DNA of 64,000 nt from Pomacea canaliculata (Eukaryota > Mollusca > Gastropoda > Architaenioglossa > Ampullariidae). Below are positions 22,779 to 37,400 of the stretch, piece by piece. The stretch lies in the NCBI RefSeq assembly GCF_003073045.1, contig NC_037593.1, forward strand, positions 9,415,525-9,479,524. The letters are read 5' to 3'. Position 1 is the stretch's first letter; every line of letters begins with the position of its first letter. Made by a program: the position numbers and the translations under genes. Under the pieces are notes generated by a model. It was not told where the DNA came from. It searched no databases and worked only from the letters and a program-made list of their open reading frames with translations.

Positions 22779-25463
22779 ATGGCAACGACTAGGGCAGCGG
22801 AGCAGGCAGTGCTCAATATGTTCTTAGTAATGCTCGTATCTTCTGTAATGTTTGATTTAAGGGTGAGTGGGATTCCAAGGAGCAAGACCAAAAGAAACAT
22901 AGACACTTCACGTTATCATCACCAAGATGAATTAGAAGCTTTACTGACAAACTTAAACAGCCAATATCCGTCGTTGACAAAACTTCATCGGGTTGGTTCC
23001 AGTTCACAGAACAGAACGTTGTGGGCTCTGCAGATAACTGATAATGTAAACGAAACAGAAGCAGGAGAACCTATGTTTAAGTACATTGCCAACATGCATG
23101 GAAATGAAGCTGTTGGGCGAGAATTGCTTATCTATCTGATTCAATATTTGCTTGAACAATACGGGAACGATGAAAAAGTAACGTCGATCGTGGATAGTAC
23201 TAATATCTTCATCATGCCAACAATGAATCCTGATGGATTTGAACATTCTGAAGAAGGTGACTGCTCTGGAATTGAGGGTAGGGCTAACGCAAATGGCATA
23301 GATTTAAATCGAGATTTTCCAGATCAGTTTGACTCCGGAAGCGAGTCAAAAGTTGTACAGCCAGAAACTCAGGCGATTATGGACTGGGTTACAAACAACC
23401 CGTTCGTGCTATCAGCAAACTTGCATGGTGGAAGTGTGGTCGCAAGTTATCCCTTTGATGATTCAAGAAATCATCAGTTGACTGGATTCGAAAGTGCTGC
23501 TCCTGATGATAGTGTTTTTCGTCTTTTAGCACATACTTACGCAAACACCCACAAAACAATGCATAAAGGTAATCTTTGTTCCGATGATTCTTTTCCTGGT
23601 GGCATAACTAATGGTGCCCGGTGGTATGATGTGCCAGGTATGTGGCATTTTTGAATTTTGAATCTTTATAGATAATCATAACCCTTTATATGACAATTGA
23701 GTAATGGAAGCAACAGATGATTGCACACTTCATATCAACAGAACTTTCATTGCCAAATACAAATTGCAGTTTAGGATAGAACTTTTCTTCAGTTTGGAGC
23801 GGTGGTGTTTCCTAAAAACATGACATATTTGTCTCTCAGTCTTACTGCCCTAATCTTGGTCATCTGATAAATTTTTGTATCCTATTTGTATTTGAATATC
23901 TGTTTATAAAATTCCAGATATACTATGTGCTTTTTGTATAGGAAGCAAACCAAAATAAGACATTTTTTAAATTTTGATTCTCATTTATGAAAATATGAAA
24001 GAAGAACATTATACAAGCTTTGTTGGTTTGTGGTTGTAGATGCAGCACCTATTAGGCTATGCCCTCTTTGATCTCTTATGTCTTGAATTTCACTGTTATC
24101 ATAGTTATATATGCAAAGTAGGTTTGATATGAGTATCCATTGTCACTCTTCAAACTATCCTTGTAGCTGCTATGACTTTTGGTGACATATTTGATTTAAA
24201 CAAAATGTTTAATAATATTTGAATTGTTAATGAGTTAAGCCCATCATTATCATCATGAATGGTACAGAAAAGGTCATTCTGTGGGCACAGGTGGAATGGA
24301 AGACTATAACTACATACACAGCAGTTGCTTTGAGATCACTCTCGAACTGTCATGCTGCAAGTATCCCAAGGCTGACCAGCTTACACAAGAGTGGGAAAAC
24401 AACCGTGATGCACTTCTTGCTTATCTTGAAATGGTCAGCATATTTTGTTTTGTTGGATTCAGTCTATACATGGGAACAATAAATAAATGCTGTCTGTGTA
24501 ACTGTCACTGTTTGTCTCTGTCTCTGACTATAAATATGTATATTTATATATATATGCATACACACATGCACAGCTTGAACAATGCATGACTTTGCTGGCA
24601 GTGTTTGATGTTAAAGTCAACTTCTGTCATTGGTGTTTTGTTCATCTCTCAGCAGTAGATAATTTGGTCCTGGCTTGAGTCAATTTGATCCTGGCATGGA
24701 TCAGTTTTGTCTAGCAAGAGACCAGTTTTCTTTTGGCAGAGGTCACTTATTTAGGGTCAAGGGGGAAACATTCAGGCCACTTAATCTGGCCCTCAGAAGC
24801 AGTATGTCATTATGTTTCTCTTTTTATGTTCTTACTTTTTAGTATGGTGTTATTGTTTCACTGTATGCATGCAGTCTTGCTGCTTGAGAATCACCCAGGA
24901 TAAGATCATATCAAATCAAAGTATTTTTGTTTTTCAAAAGCTATAATTTTTCTGGTAAAAGTGTTCAGATCTGTATATTTAGTGTTTAAATATTCTTAAT
25001 ATGTTAAGTAGATGTATATGGATATTAAATACATTGCTTTACATTGTGACAGGTGCACATCGGTGTGAATGGCTTTGTGAAAGATGCAGAGACTGGGAAA
25101 GGCATTTCTAATGCCATTGTATCTGTTGATGGAATCAACCACAATGTTACATGTGCTCAGTTTGGTGACTTTTGGCGTTTGCTTGTTCCTGGAAAGTACA
25201 CGGTACGAGCCACTGCTCCAGGGTGAGTCAGCTATAATAACTAGGAACTATAAAGTGACATCTAGTGAGTGAAAGAACATTAGTTTTAGTGTTTATGGGA
25301 TATTTGGGATAATCCAAGAATTTTTGGGTATGTGTGGTCAGTATCTTTTATTAAATTTGTCATGTTTACGTTTTTCAAGATATGTGGAGGAAGTGCAAGC
25401 AGACGTGATAGTTCCTTCAGGGAAGGGAGTCACAATTGAACTTCGTCTAAAAAGAAGTAGCAG
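22779..25463 (+). CDS. CPD: CPD exons 1-4: domain I, catalytically complete
   Basis: Exon 1 alone (859 bases) encodes the signal peptide and most of the carboxypeptidase fold: zinc ligands His107 and Glu110 in [10 protein letters not shown], substrate-binding residues in NGIDLNRDF (Asn177, Arg178), and the third zinc ligand His216 in NLHGG. Exon 2 (143 bases) supplies the catalytic glutamate Glu305 in [13 protein letters not shown]. Exons 3 and 4 encode the transthyretin-like beta domain. The corresponding part of domain II is split over four exons. Confidence 0.93.
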
Positions 25464-28400
25464 GTAAAAAGATTAATCCAAAGTCAAATTGTGCAAAACT
25501 ATTTTTAATTGATGTGCACTCTGCATGTTAATGTTTAAAAATGTTATCAGACAAGCTGTTATTTTATCGTGCAGGCAGCACTTTGAACATAAATGCTTTT
25601 TGTTATAAAATACACTTCATTTACCAAAAAAAAAAAAAAACTTGTTCATAAACAATCTCATATTAAGCAAATTATAAATATTTGAATGATTATTCTAGCA
25701 ATCTGCAGACACTGGCACAGGAGCAGAGTAGCCAGTCACTTTCTGCTTCTTTACATTGACACAGAAATATTCCTTTGCTATTGAAAAATACTTTTCTTGC
25801 TTCTGTCATTATAAATCATATCTCTAAAAACCTGTTCACTGTTTTGATTCAATTTGCAGGAATGACTCTGGACATGAGATCAACACACCATCTTCTGTGA
25901 CTGATGAGAGGAAAGGGTCACCTACACCTGCACTGGTAGTGAATGGTGCCTCTGCATTAAATGACTTAGTTGATGTCATCAACAGTCTTCATGACTATAA
26001 TCACCGTGCCAAGACCAGTTTCGTGGAACCCACCGAATTCAGGCATCACAACTATCAGGATATGACTACTTTCTTAAATGACCTCCATCAGAAATGCAAA
26101 AATATTACTAAATTGTATTCTATAGGAACATCTGTTCAGGGCAGAGAACTGTGGGTGATGGAAGTGTCAGATAATCCAGGAATGCATGAAGCAGGTGAGC
26201 ATATGTTAATTTAAGAAAAAAAAGGTGCAACTTTTGTGTAACACCATTAAGGTGGAGGCAATAACAGATATGTCATAGTGCATTTGCCTTTTCTTGAAAA
26301 TGTCTGTGAATGTTAAGTTCCTCAAAAGTTTTGAATAACAAATTCATTACAGCTAGAACTTTATAGCAGCATGTAGATCTTTCCTATCTTCATTGTGCAA
26401 TTATCTTTAAGCTTAGAGGGTAGCAATGGCATCTGTTTCAGGTGAACCTGAATTCAAATACATAGGCAACATGCATGGTAATGAAATTGTGGGGCGAGAG
26501 ATGCTGCTGATGCTTCTGAAGCTGTTTTGTGATAATTATGGGACCAACACATTTCTTACTTCCTTGGTTGACAACACTCGTATTCACATCATGCCTAGTA
26601 TGAACCCTGATGGTTATGAAAAGGCTAAAGAAGGTCAGTGTGCTCTTGTAGATATGAATAATTAAAATAGTTTCTAAGTCAGACACATTATTTCAATACA
26701 GAACAAGTTTTGTATGTATGTGTCATGTGAAGATGTATTTCAGCAGTTTTTTTATAATGTTATTAAGTGTGAACTCAAAAATGTATAAAACACACAGGGA
26801 TGAAAGAAAGATTTATTTATCTAAGCATAACTTTTGGCACTCACTAAGTATCTTTTAATGGAAAAATATAATGAGCTATTTTGCTGTAAACTTCACATAC
26901 TGTCGCAGTAAGTGCTGATTTTGCTGACCATCTCTACTCTTTTTCAGGTGATATCTTGGGGATTATTGGACGAACAAATGCTCATGATATTGACCTCAAC
27001 CGCAACTTTCCTGACCAGTTTAAGAACGAAGGAATTAATATCCACCATGAAACAGAAACCATTGCTGTCATGAAATGGGCTTCATCCATACCTTTTGTTC
27101 TATCTGCAAATCTGCATGGAGGATCACTTGTTGCCAATTTCCCATATGATGACTCCCCTGCAGGTACAAGCATTTACAGCAAGTCTCCTGATGACGAAAC
27201 ATTCCGTATTCTTGCTGAAGCTTACTCACTGGTAAGAGACCAGCATGAGCCTTTTTTTTTTAAAAAATTGTTTTAGTTTGGGATTAAGCTAGGGCACCAT
27301 ATGCCAATCTGTCCCTCTTGATTGCAGAGCTGATCACTGGTTCCAGACCAGTTTCACATCTCTGCCTGGTTAATTCTAAAACTGCTATACAAATCAACAT
27401 ATAAAATTGTCCAACCATAAATAATTTTGTTAGGCTTTTCAGATTGCTAGCCGATCATGCTGATTTTTTTTTCTGTTTTGTCTTAAACATTTAAAATGGT
27501 TTGTTGAAGATATTAATGTTCATACAATATTTAGTTTTTTCCCTTTACATAAATCTTTCAAATACGATGTTTTTTTTTTTTAATTTTTCTTTGTTTTAGT
27601 TGTGAGTTGATTTAGTACATGTGTGATCTTACTGTCCAGGCCCACTCAACCATGCATGAAGGGCATCCGTGCAGTGACATCAGTGGCGAGTACTTCCAGG
27701 ATGGCATCACAAATGGTGCTGCATGGTACAGTGTTGATGGTGAGGGGCACATACAGACCAGGGTGTCCCTGGCACACTCACTCATACAAGAAGCATTTGA
27801 GAACATGAGAAACAGAGATGGGGTGAAAGATGAGAGACATGCATGTTTTGCTTTTCTAGTCTAGGATATCAGTCTGCTTTGACTTCTATACATTTTCTTT
27901 TGTTACATTCAGGAGGCATGCAGGACTGGAATTATCTACACACTAATTGTTTTGAGCTGACCATAGAGATGGGATGCACTAAGTTCCCAAATGCTGACCG
28001 CTTACCTTCATACTGGCAGGCCAATAAATTCTCTTTGCTGGTCTTCATGGGACAGGTTTGTGGTTCAAACAGCAGAAAAGAAAGAGAAGTGGGACAGATG
28101 TTTTACCAATGGTTTATGGGCTAACCTAAGTCAAACATGAAGCTATCATTAAATTCAAGCCTGCTAACAGACCATGCAGTTATTATTTTATTACAAAAAT
28201 GTGATTTTTTTATTATTAGTTGTGGAGACTAGTTACATATGGATTGACCTAAATTCTCACTTCTGATAAAAGTGAATTCTTGCCACTATGCCACATCGAA
28301 CTACTATTGTTACATTATAAGCAACAAGGTATAGACTCCTTTCCAGAATACAGGCATCAGATCCTTGTGCTTCATTGATGGAGTAGTTTTATGCACTCAT

Positions 28401-31400
28401 ATTTGAGTCACTTGATTCTATCTAGCCTTCAATAAGTTTGATAAGATGAATATACAAATAAAACAATTGTGTAGTTTTTTACCTGTAGTGCTAATCCAGA
28501 CATGGAAGTTTATTATGAAAAAAAATCATTGAAAGTTTAGTAGAGAATTGCACAAACAATATTTCTTGTAATAAGAATAAAAATATATCTCTAGATTTGC
28601 CACAAAGAGCATTTTAACACAAAAAAATCCAATGTCAAGAAAATCATCTTTTTTTTTTTTTTCATGTAATCAGGTTCATAAAGGAGTGAAGGGTTTTGTA
28701 ATGAATGGAGAGACTAATCAAGGTATTGCCAATGCCACCATTACAGTGGAGGGCATCGATCACACCATAAGATCTGCCCTTGCTGGAGACTACTGGCGAC
28801 TCTTAGCCCCTGGCAATTACACCATTACTGCTAATGCAGATGGGTAGGGGATTTGATGTTCTCATTATAGATGTCTCTCTCTCATGCATACACACATAAA
28901 CATATACAGAGCTCACTTGCACAAAGATATAGATGCTCGTACATAAAAAAAAATGCACCTTATGAAAATTCTTCAGTAACTTTGTCTGAGATTAAAAAAA
29001 ATGCTTCGGAATTATTTGAGATTCATATTATTTTCATTTTATCAAAATATCTTTATCTGTAGATTTTTCAATGATGTTCATAGTTATGTCAATAATGATA
29101 GAAGTTTCAAATGTTGTACAGTGGTTTAAAAATATGTAAGGTATGTAAGAAACAGTAACAAAAATGAAAAAGAATGCAAGAAGACTAAACATGCAAGACT
29201 GGGGAGGAAGGAGATGTAGGTGGATAAAAATCAACTAGCACACCAGTTATAAGAGAAAAAATAAATTCTTACATCTAACTTTTAATCCTGTAAGTATAAA
29301 CAAAGGAGGAGGAGTACTGAACTCCCAATAGTGGGACCTACAAAAGCAAATGACCGATTCCCATGTAGAACAAAAGACATTGTCTGGAAGGATTGCAGCA
29401 GTTTGGGAAGATATGCATTGACTAGGACCTGAATACAGCAGAAGCAGTCTTATCATTAATGTGAGCAGTATCAAAGAACCCATATTTTTCTGAAAGAAGT
29501 GTTGTTCAAGCAAATGTGTTCATTACACTGTGAACTGTTTTTCCTCAGATTCCTTCCTCAGAGTTTCAAAGTCACTGTCTCAGATGGGGCTGCAACGCTT
29601 GTCAACTTCACTCTTCAGTCTAAACTTCTAAAGGAATCTAAAGGAAACCTAGAAATCTGGTCTAAAGATTTTGACTTTGACATTGCTGCTAACATGGCTC
29701 AAACCAAATACTTTTCTAATGATGACCTTCAAACAGAGTTTAAACATCTGGCAAAGACTTACCCTTCTTTCACCCAGTATAGCACAGAGTACATGACCAG
29801 ACAAGGGAAGACACTAATTCTGTTCAGCATGTCAGGGTCTGGCTTCGATTACAATAATGTGAAACCTCACATATTGTTGATTGGTGGATTAAACGGAGAT
29901 GAACCTGTTGGAACTGAGATTCTTCTGAGGTTGGCTCGTCATCTTACAACAGGTACTGTCAGTCAAAAACAAATCTGTTTAGTAGCTTTAAGTGTCTTTG
30001 TCTATCACAGTATTCTAGACTTTATCAAGCTGTTTACCCAATAGTAACAAGTTTTCATTCTTTCTTTCCTTTTTTCTTATGTGCATTTATGTGTTTTAGA
30101 GAATCTATGAGAATATCATTGTTTATCAATTGTTTGTATGTTAGAAGTAGAGAAGTGTAATTATAAGTTTTCTCTTTTGCTTCATAGCGTTAATCAGATA
30201 TAACAGTCTTTTTTAATTGGTTATTAAGGAAATGTGAAATGAAAGTTCTTTTTATTTTGAATTTTATACAGAGCTAACAAAATATTGCAAAATAGCTCCT
30301 TATTGTTTTGGAAAGTTCTTTATTTTAAATTTGATGTGGAGCCTTTAAAATGTAGCAGAACAACTCTTAATAGTTTTAGCTAAGCTTATTGAGACGTGTT
30401 TATTAGAGCTTGACTGGGATACAATTTTTTACTTTACTGAGATTAAATCTCTACCATTTGATTTATATGATAAAACTGAATCTGTGAATATTTTTTTCCT
30501 TTAACTAACTAGAATTTTAGTTAATGCTAAGATGCAGAAGTAAAGCTGAATGGTTGTTTTGTACAGGGTACAGTGTTGAACAGCCAGAAATTAAGAAGAT
30601 TATCAACAGATCATACATTCACATTATTCCTCAGCTGAATGTGGAAGGACCGTCCAGAGCTGTTCTTGGAGACTGTAGGGGCGAAAAATACAATGGCTCC
30701 TCCTTCAATCAACTTGTAAAAAATGAGGTAAAGGCACTTTGCTGACATTTTGTTTTGCAATGTTTAAGGTGGTTGTATATATAAAAGAAGAGCAACAGCT
30801 TGCTGTTATTCTTCTCTTTTGAAACTTGAAATTGCTTTACCCTCACACTTATCTCACTGTTTGAGAAGAGGGAAGAAGAGATTCTTGATGAGTGATACCT
30901 CATAATTTGTCACCTGTGAAATATGAACTACAATATTTGGAGGCCCAGATCAGCAGCTGTGTGCCCTACTTGCAAGCTGCAGGGTGGAGAGTGCAAAAAG
31001 TATGCAACTGGAACTAAACCACCAATAAAGGTGACAGAAGGAACTTCCATTGGTATATAGTAAGTCAACACATGACATCAGTGTGGAAAGGTGAAAAGTT
31101 ACCCATGAGCTAGAAAGATACACATGTGGGACTGGCAGGTCAGATGACCAGGGTCTGGGAAGACAGCAACTGACAAAGGCCACAGGCTCTGGTGCATTGG
31201 AGGAGGGAAGTAAACATAAGCATGGCAAGGGCTTCCTTGCATGCAGTTGAGTAGTATTTTTGGTAGACTGATCCCAATTCACATAGCTGCCATGCCTCAA
31301 AATGCCACCACTGTCCAAGTTTATGCTTCCACCATGAAGATAATGAAGGGTTTTAAAAGTAGTACCCAGAAAGAACATCCTCATTGTACTGGTGTGCCAA

Positions 31401-34400
31401 GGTCAGCCCAGACACCAACAATGGGCAGCAACAATAGGTGAAACCAACAACAGATGCTTAAGACTCCTAGAGTTTGCACAGAGCCATTGACTCACCACAA
31501 ACCATCACCTCCATAAGGAATCCAGGATGGCACCTTGGCACTCTCCAAGTTGTTTGGTTCACAACCAAATCAGCTTCATCCTGTGACTTCGACACTTCAA
31601 ATCAGCATCAGCAAGGCCTAGGCAAGGGCATGTCCAGGTGTGGACATAGTCAGTGACCATGACCTTGTCTTAATGAGCCTGAAGTCGAAGCCAAGAGTGA
31701 AGTAATGCTCAAACACCCAGCAGATTTGCTATGATTGGGAGAAGCTGCAAGACTCAAACATTGCAGAAATCATCAAGGCTTAAGTTGGAGATAAATTTGA
31801 CATTGAACATGGATTGAGATGTAGACATCCTCACTGGAAACATCAGAAAGGTGCTACTGTCAACAGCCCAGAAAATGCTAGGGCATCAAAGGAAGAACAG
31901 CCCTCGGTCATGAACAACATCCTAGGGCTTCAATAGGAGGGGCTTCAATAAAGAAAAGAAAAGCAAATCCAAAACAGCTTCCAAGTGCAGAGATGTGAAC
32001 TGTGCTATCAAGAAAGAGACAAATGCAGAGAACTGGATTGAGGGCCAGTGCCAGTGTCAGATGCTGTGTCTATTCATTTGCTGTCTCTGACAGCCAGTAT
32101 AATAGCTCATCAGTTAGTACCAATGAAGGGATGAATGTACTTTTTGTGTCAGAGGTTTGTGTGTGTGTGTAGAGGGGGTTGGGATTTATTCATTCATGTT
32201 TGCCTTGACGGGTACTGGTCATTGGGAGGAACACATGGATAGACACAGCAGCTGATAAGGCCTGCCACTCAGGCCTGTCTTGAGGAATGGTGAGCAGGTG
32301 TTGCTTGGGACAACTACTTCATGTCTGTGAACCAGTTCAGCTTCTCACCACCTTTGCATTGACCTCTCGAAGGTTTCTTGAAGCACAGTCTTTGACAGTG
32401 TTTGCTGAACCATTCCAGATTAGGCATCTTGACTGATTCATTGATGGGTTGCTGTTGCCCTATAAGTGTACCTGTATGTGCACATGCACTTATATGTAAC
32501 CATAATACCTTCATTCAGTCAATATTGCATGCTTAGCTGAATATTAGATTTAAAAAGGGTTTTGTCAATTTAAAACATTGATGTTCTTCCAAAAGATATA
32601 TTCACTGACATTTTAAATTCATGTGAAGCTGTTATCCTTTCAAATTTGCCTACCATATTCATCAGATATATACAAAACCAAGAAATCACCCTTAAATTTA
32701 CACCTCAGTGAGCACTTTCTACTTGTAGGGCAGACTTGGTAGAAAAGATCTCACATAGTTTTACACCATGCATTGTCATTACTAAGGGAAGAATGCATTC
32801 CATTTACAAACATGTTTCTTTGGGAAGGATGCCTTGGTCAAGCGTTTGGTGAGTTTGATCTCCAGCTACAAGTTCAAAACAGTTCTCAGCCTGGGATCTG
32901 GAGGCTACTTTGTAACGTATGTTTTTTCATATTTTCTTGTGTGTAATGGGGAGAAGTTCACTTTAATATGTTATTTCATGTTCTATGCTTGCACAGTTTG
33001 TGGTGATTTTTCATAATCCTGAATGACTTGCAACTTCTAAGGTAGCGTGCTCTAATTGAAAGCATAACTTCCACAGGATTCTCAAACAACATTCTAGCAA
33101 AAAGTTTTAGTAGCTGATGTTTTTCCATTACTTTTAACAACTTTTATCTTTAAGGCAACTCAAGAAGATATCGATTTCAGGATGTCATAATCAAATTTGA
33201 GATGACATCAGATTTGCATACTTTGACATATTTTGTAGTGATTAGCACATTATGCTTTGTGGAGGAGATCCAGGGCTTTTTCTGTTTGTAGTTTAGCCTT
33301 TCATTGTGAGCCATATTGTCTTCTGTTTTTATAATACAAGTTGATTGGAACAAACATAGTTTATTCAACTGTTGAATGCTCAAGTGTTTAGTGTTTGACA
33401 GCTGATTGCAGCACATTACATGGTGGCAGAAGTGGTATCAAGTTTTCTGGCTAGCTCAGTATTAATCAGGTTGCAAGATGGATCCATTCAAAGCTCTCAA
33501 ACAGTTGGACATTACTCAAACAAGTTTATGGTCTGAGTGGAAGCATAATGTGCAAATTACTACACATATTAAAACAGATTATGATATACTTCTGTTGAAA
33601 ATATCTGTTTTGAGGTCCAGTAAAATCCATTTTTACATCTACTCTCAGTAACTTTCTGTCCAACTAATGTTTGAGCCTTGGTTACACGCATTTCTATCTT
33701 GTTAATCCTGACGTTGCATACCTTAGAGAAAGTGTATACTGTCATACTTCATTTCCTCCCCTACATTATTGTCTTAACTGAAGAGCCAAGCGGTAAATAG
33801 TCTTGAAGCCATGTCCACACTTTCTAAGTCACTTTTCACTAAGTAGTTTCTTGTTTAAGGAAAAAAAGGCCTAATGGTGCAATCTGATCTACCTGTAGCG
33901 ACAACCACTTCCTTTTGCGGCAGAACAACAAAATACCTTTTCTCTACTGCACACAAGATCATGGTGCATTTTGGCCAAAATTTTTTTTTTTAAAAAAAGT
34001 TTAAGCTAAAAAAACAAACGCGAACAAGCACTTCTTTGGTTTCAGAAAAGCTGTCTCAAAAGACAGAGATGAAAAGCTTTTTGCCCGATTAAATAAGAGA
34101 CCTGAACCCAAATGTGACATGATATATTTGAGACAGCAAGCATTTCTACAACATATGTTTCTGATGACTTTGTCAACTTTTCTAATACAATGACATAGGA
34201 GTTTTAGACAAAAACTAATGCTCTTAAAAGAGAAAAATAGAACAAAGAATTAAGTAGAAAATAGTAGCACAAAAGAATAATGTTTTGTTAAGTTGAAAAC
34301 TTTGGTCAGTTTTTTTGCTGTATTCGCTTGCACAGAATGTGGTGCTACAGGCAGTTTTAAGGTTTTGGGGTTGGGTTTTTCTTTTTTCAAGATAGGAGGG

Positions 34401-37400
34401 GTTATTCAACACAAATTAATATTATATATCAGGACTGCCCATTTATTGCCAAGAAATATTAATGCTCACAATTACAAGAAAATGAAAAAGTGACTGTAGG
34501 TTTTGATGGGAATAATCCTGTGGTACCTTGTTTCCGTGTTCTTGGCCATGGTCATAGAACTGGGAACAAATTTTCAGCTATTTCCTGGCATGCATCACAA
34601 AACTCATTTCAAAATAATAGCCAAGAAGGTTGGCACAGCTCATGTTAACGTTAGTGAAATTGTGAAAAGGGCATCAGCTGAAGTTGTGTGTGACAATGCT
34701 GATGATAATGAAGATGATGCCTCCAGCAATGACTGTCCTCTTAATGTAATGATTTCATTTGATGGTAGTTATCACAAAAGGGGTCTAACATGCTGCATTC
34801 AACCATCAAACAATTTGAAACTGTTTCAAACGAGCTATATTAGAACAGAAACAAGCATGACTGACAAAGGCAACTTCCAGGTGAAAAACCAAAAAGCAAC
34901 AAAAGCCCTAGATCTTTTCTACAAAGCATAACACATGATAACTTATTAATCGCCACAAGTGGTTTTACTTCCAGTCATGGAGTAAAAGTAATTATAGTTG
35001 TTTTGACAGGGCTAGTCCTAGATATGTAGTTTTGTCCAAGTATAGCCACAAGAAAGTGCAAATGACTGATAAGAGAGAGCAGAATGGGGGGAAAAAACAG
35101 CTTGATTCAAATCACTCACTAAATCGTGAGAGTTTTTCAAAAGCAATGGCAAATTGCAGCCATCAAATTGTGGATGAAAACCACAATATTAAAAAATTTA
35201 TGATCAAAAAGAACATGTCAGAGACAACCATTGTTGCTTTGGCGGTTTTGTTAGTATCAAAGTTAAATTTACATGTAGTTGTTTTTATATTTTTCTCTCC
35301 CAAAGGAGCTGTGGGAATATTGATTATGGGGTTGAAATTAAACCAGGAAATTTTCAGCCAGAGCATAAATTCTGAATCTAAATAAATTGATAAACTTCAG
35401 AAAATAAATAATGCTTTTCTCATTTTTTTAAGGATTCCAAGGAATGTGAGACAGTCTGAAACTGATGACCACACAACAGTCTTCACAGAAGATGAAGATG
35501 TCTTCCAGTCTTTGGCTCATGCCTTTGTCGACAAGTTCCAAAGCATGAACAGCACAAAGTGTAGCAATGACATCCCATCAGGTGTTGTTCATGGAGCTGA
35601 TCTCCCAGCTGGAGCAGTTGCAATGGCTGACACACTGTACTCACAGTACCGCATGCACATGGTATGCAGTGTTATCATACTGTCTTGCTTTTTTGTTTTT
35701 TAAACTGTAGAAACAGATTTCTGCACCTCACTTCTACACAGGGCCGCCGATCAGACCTCTCCGGGCCCCTTGTACTTGTAATCGTAAATTATTTTCCCAG
35801 TATATAATGTATATATATATAAAAAAAAACCACTGAAGTCTGTTTAGACCCATTGGCCATGGTGCTTAGTAAAAGTAGTACTAATAGTTCAGTTTTTGTA
35901 GCACGTGTATCTTCTATGATATTTACATACCTCTTATTTTTTTCATCCATTTTCCAAACATATTTTATAGAATTTTGCAAAAGGTGGTAAAGAGAGAAAA
36001 TAGTGTATTACTTCATTCTAATGTTCATTCATACCCAATTTTGCTTTCAGGTGAGTGCTTATATTGAGTGCTGCAAATATCCACCAGCCTCACAACTTCC
36101 TACAATCTGGCAAAAATCCCTTCCTGCACTTCTCAGTTTTCTTCAGCGTTCAGGACAAGGTAGAAGGATGACTTTCATTCCTTGGTTTTTCCTTTGTGCA
36201 ATATTTTTGGTCTGTTTATCAAAGACAACTTTTCTTGCAAGCTTTTTTGTGTTTCAGGGTGTTGTTTTAATTGCTGATCTTTTCCATGTTTGTTTTCAAT
36301 CAGGTATATATGGTTCTGTTGCTGATGATCAAGGCCATCCAGTGTCAGACTACACTGTTCAGCTGGACAGCATGACTGTTCAGCCTATGACATTACCAGG
36401 ATATTTTATGCATGCAGTTGACGGCTCTCACACTGTTACCTTTAGTTCAAAAGGTACATTGTTTATGTTATCTTTGTTAAAATAAAAATAACATAAAATT
36501 ACAGCAGATGGTAGACTATAATAGAAGCCAGAATTGTTTCTGCTTTCAAAGTTTGTAGACACCTATCTGATGAAATAAAAGTTGTGTCTATACTATTCCT
36601 TCATACATGCAACACTTTAATAGGTACAGTGCAGAGTCACTGCATAAATTTGGAATCTGGTGGTTTCTCTGCTTTTTTATTGTAATTATTCAGTGGTTTC
36701 ATGATGTGAACATGTCATTTTTGCTGCAGGGTTTGAAAGTGTAACCAAACAAGTGAGAGTTGTTCCTGATGAAGCAGTGGAGCTGAACATCAGTCTGGTG
36801 CATGAACAGAATGTCACCTTTAGCTATCATGAATACAACACCATGGTTGCCCTTCTGCGCAACATCACATCTAGATGCTCAAAGTTTGCCAACCTTATAA
36901 GGTAAGTTTGTAAAAGAATTCATTTCACATTTCACCTTATGCCTTTTCATCTTCTCATTAATTTGTGTTAATGTTTTATGTTGCACATAGATCATAAGTG
37001 GAATAATTTGCTAAATATTAAAAGCAAAGTTGTTAGTTTGCTGAATTTATTGTTTAGTGGATGAGTAAGACACAGATTCATATTTTGATAGAGCCTTACC
37101 TAAAACCTTTACCTAAAACAAAAAATGTTCTGTTTTTCATGTTAGTGAAATTTGGTACAGAAACTGTGAAACCTGTGAATTATTTAAAAAATATTCTTCA
37201 CTTCAGTTTCCTGTTATAATCCAGGTCTTGTTATTGAGATGTTTATGCAATGAAACCTTTTTCCATACTATTGTTCCCTTGCTCTATTCTTGTCACGCAC
37301 TGTCTGCTACTTACAGGATAAACCTGCAGGCCTGTTTGTTCTTGTATGCTCCTTGCTGAGAATTAAAACCTGATTTAGCTCTTTTGTTATGTTTTCATGC

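Noticed and set aside
35738-35785. CAGGGCCG terminus resembling a hAT MITE end
   Set aside because: No inverted partner or target duplication could be found nearby.
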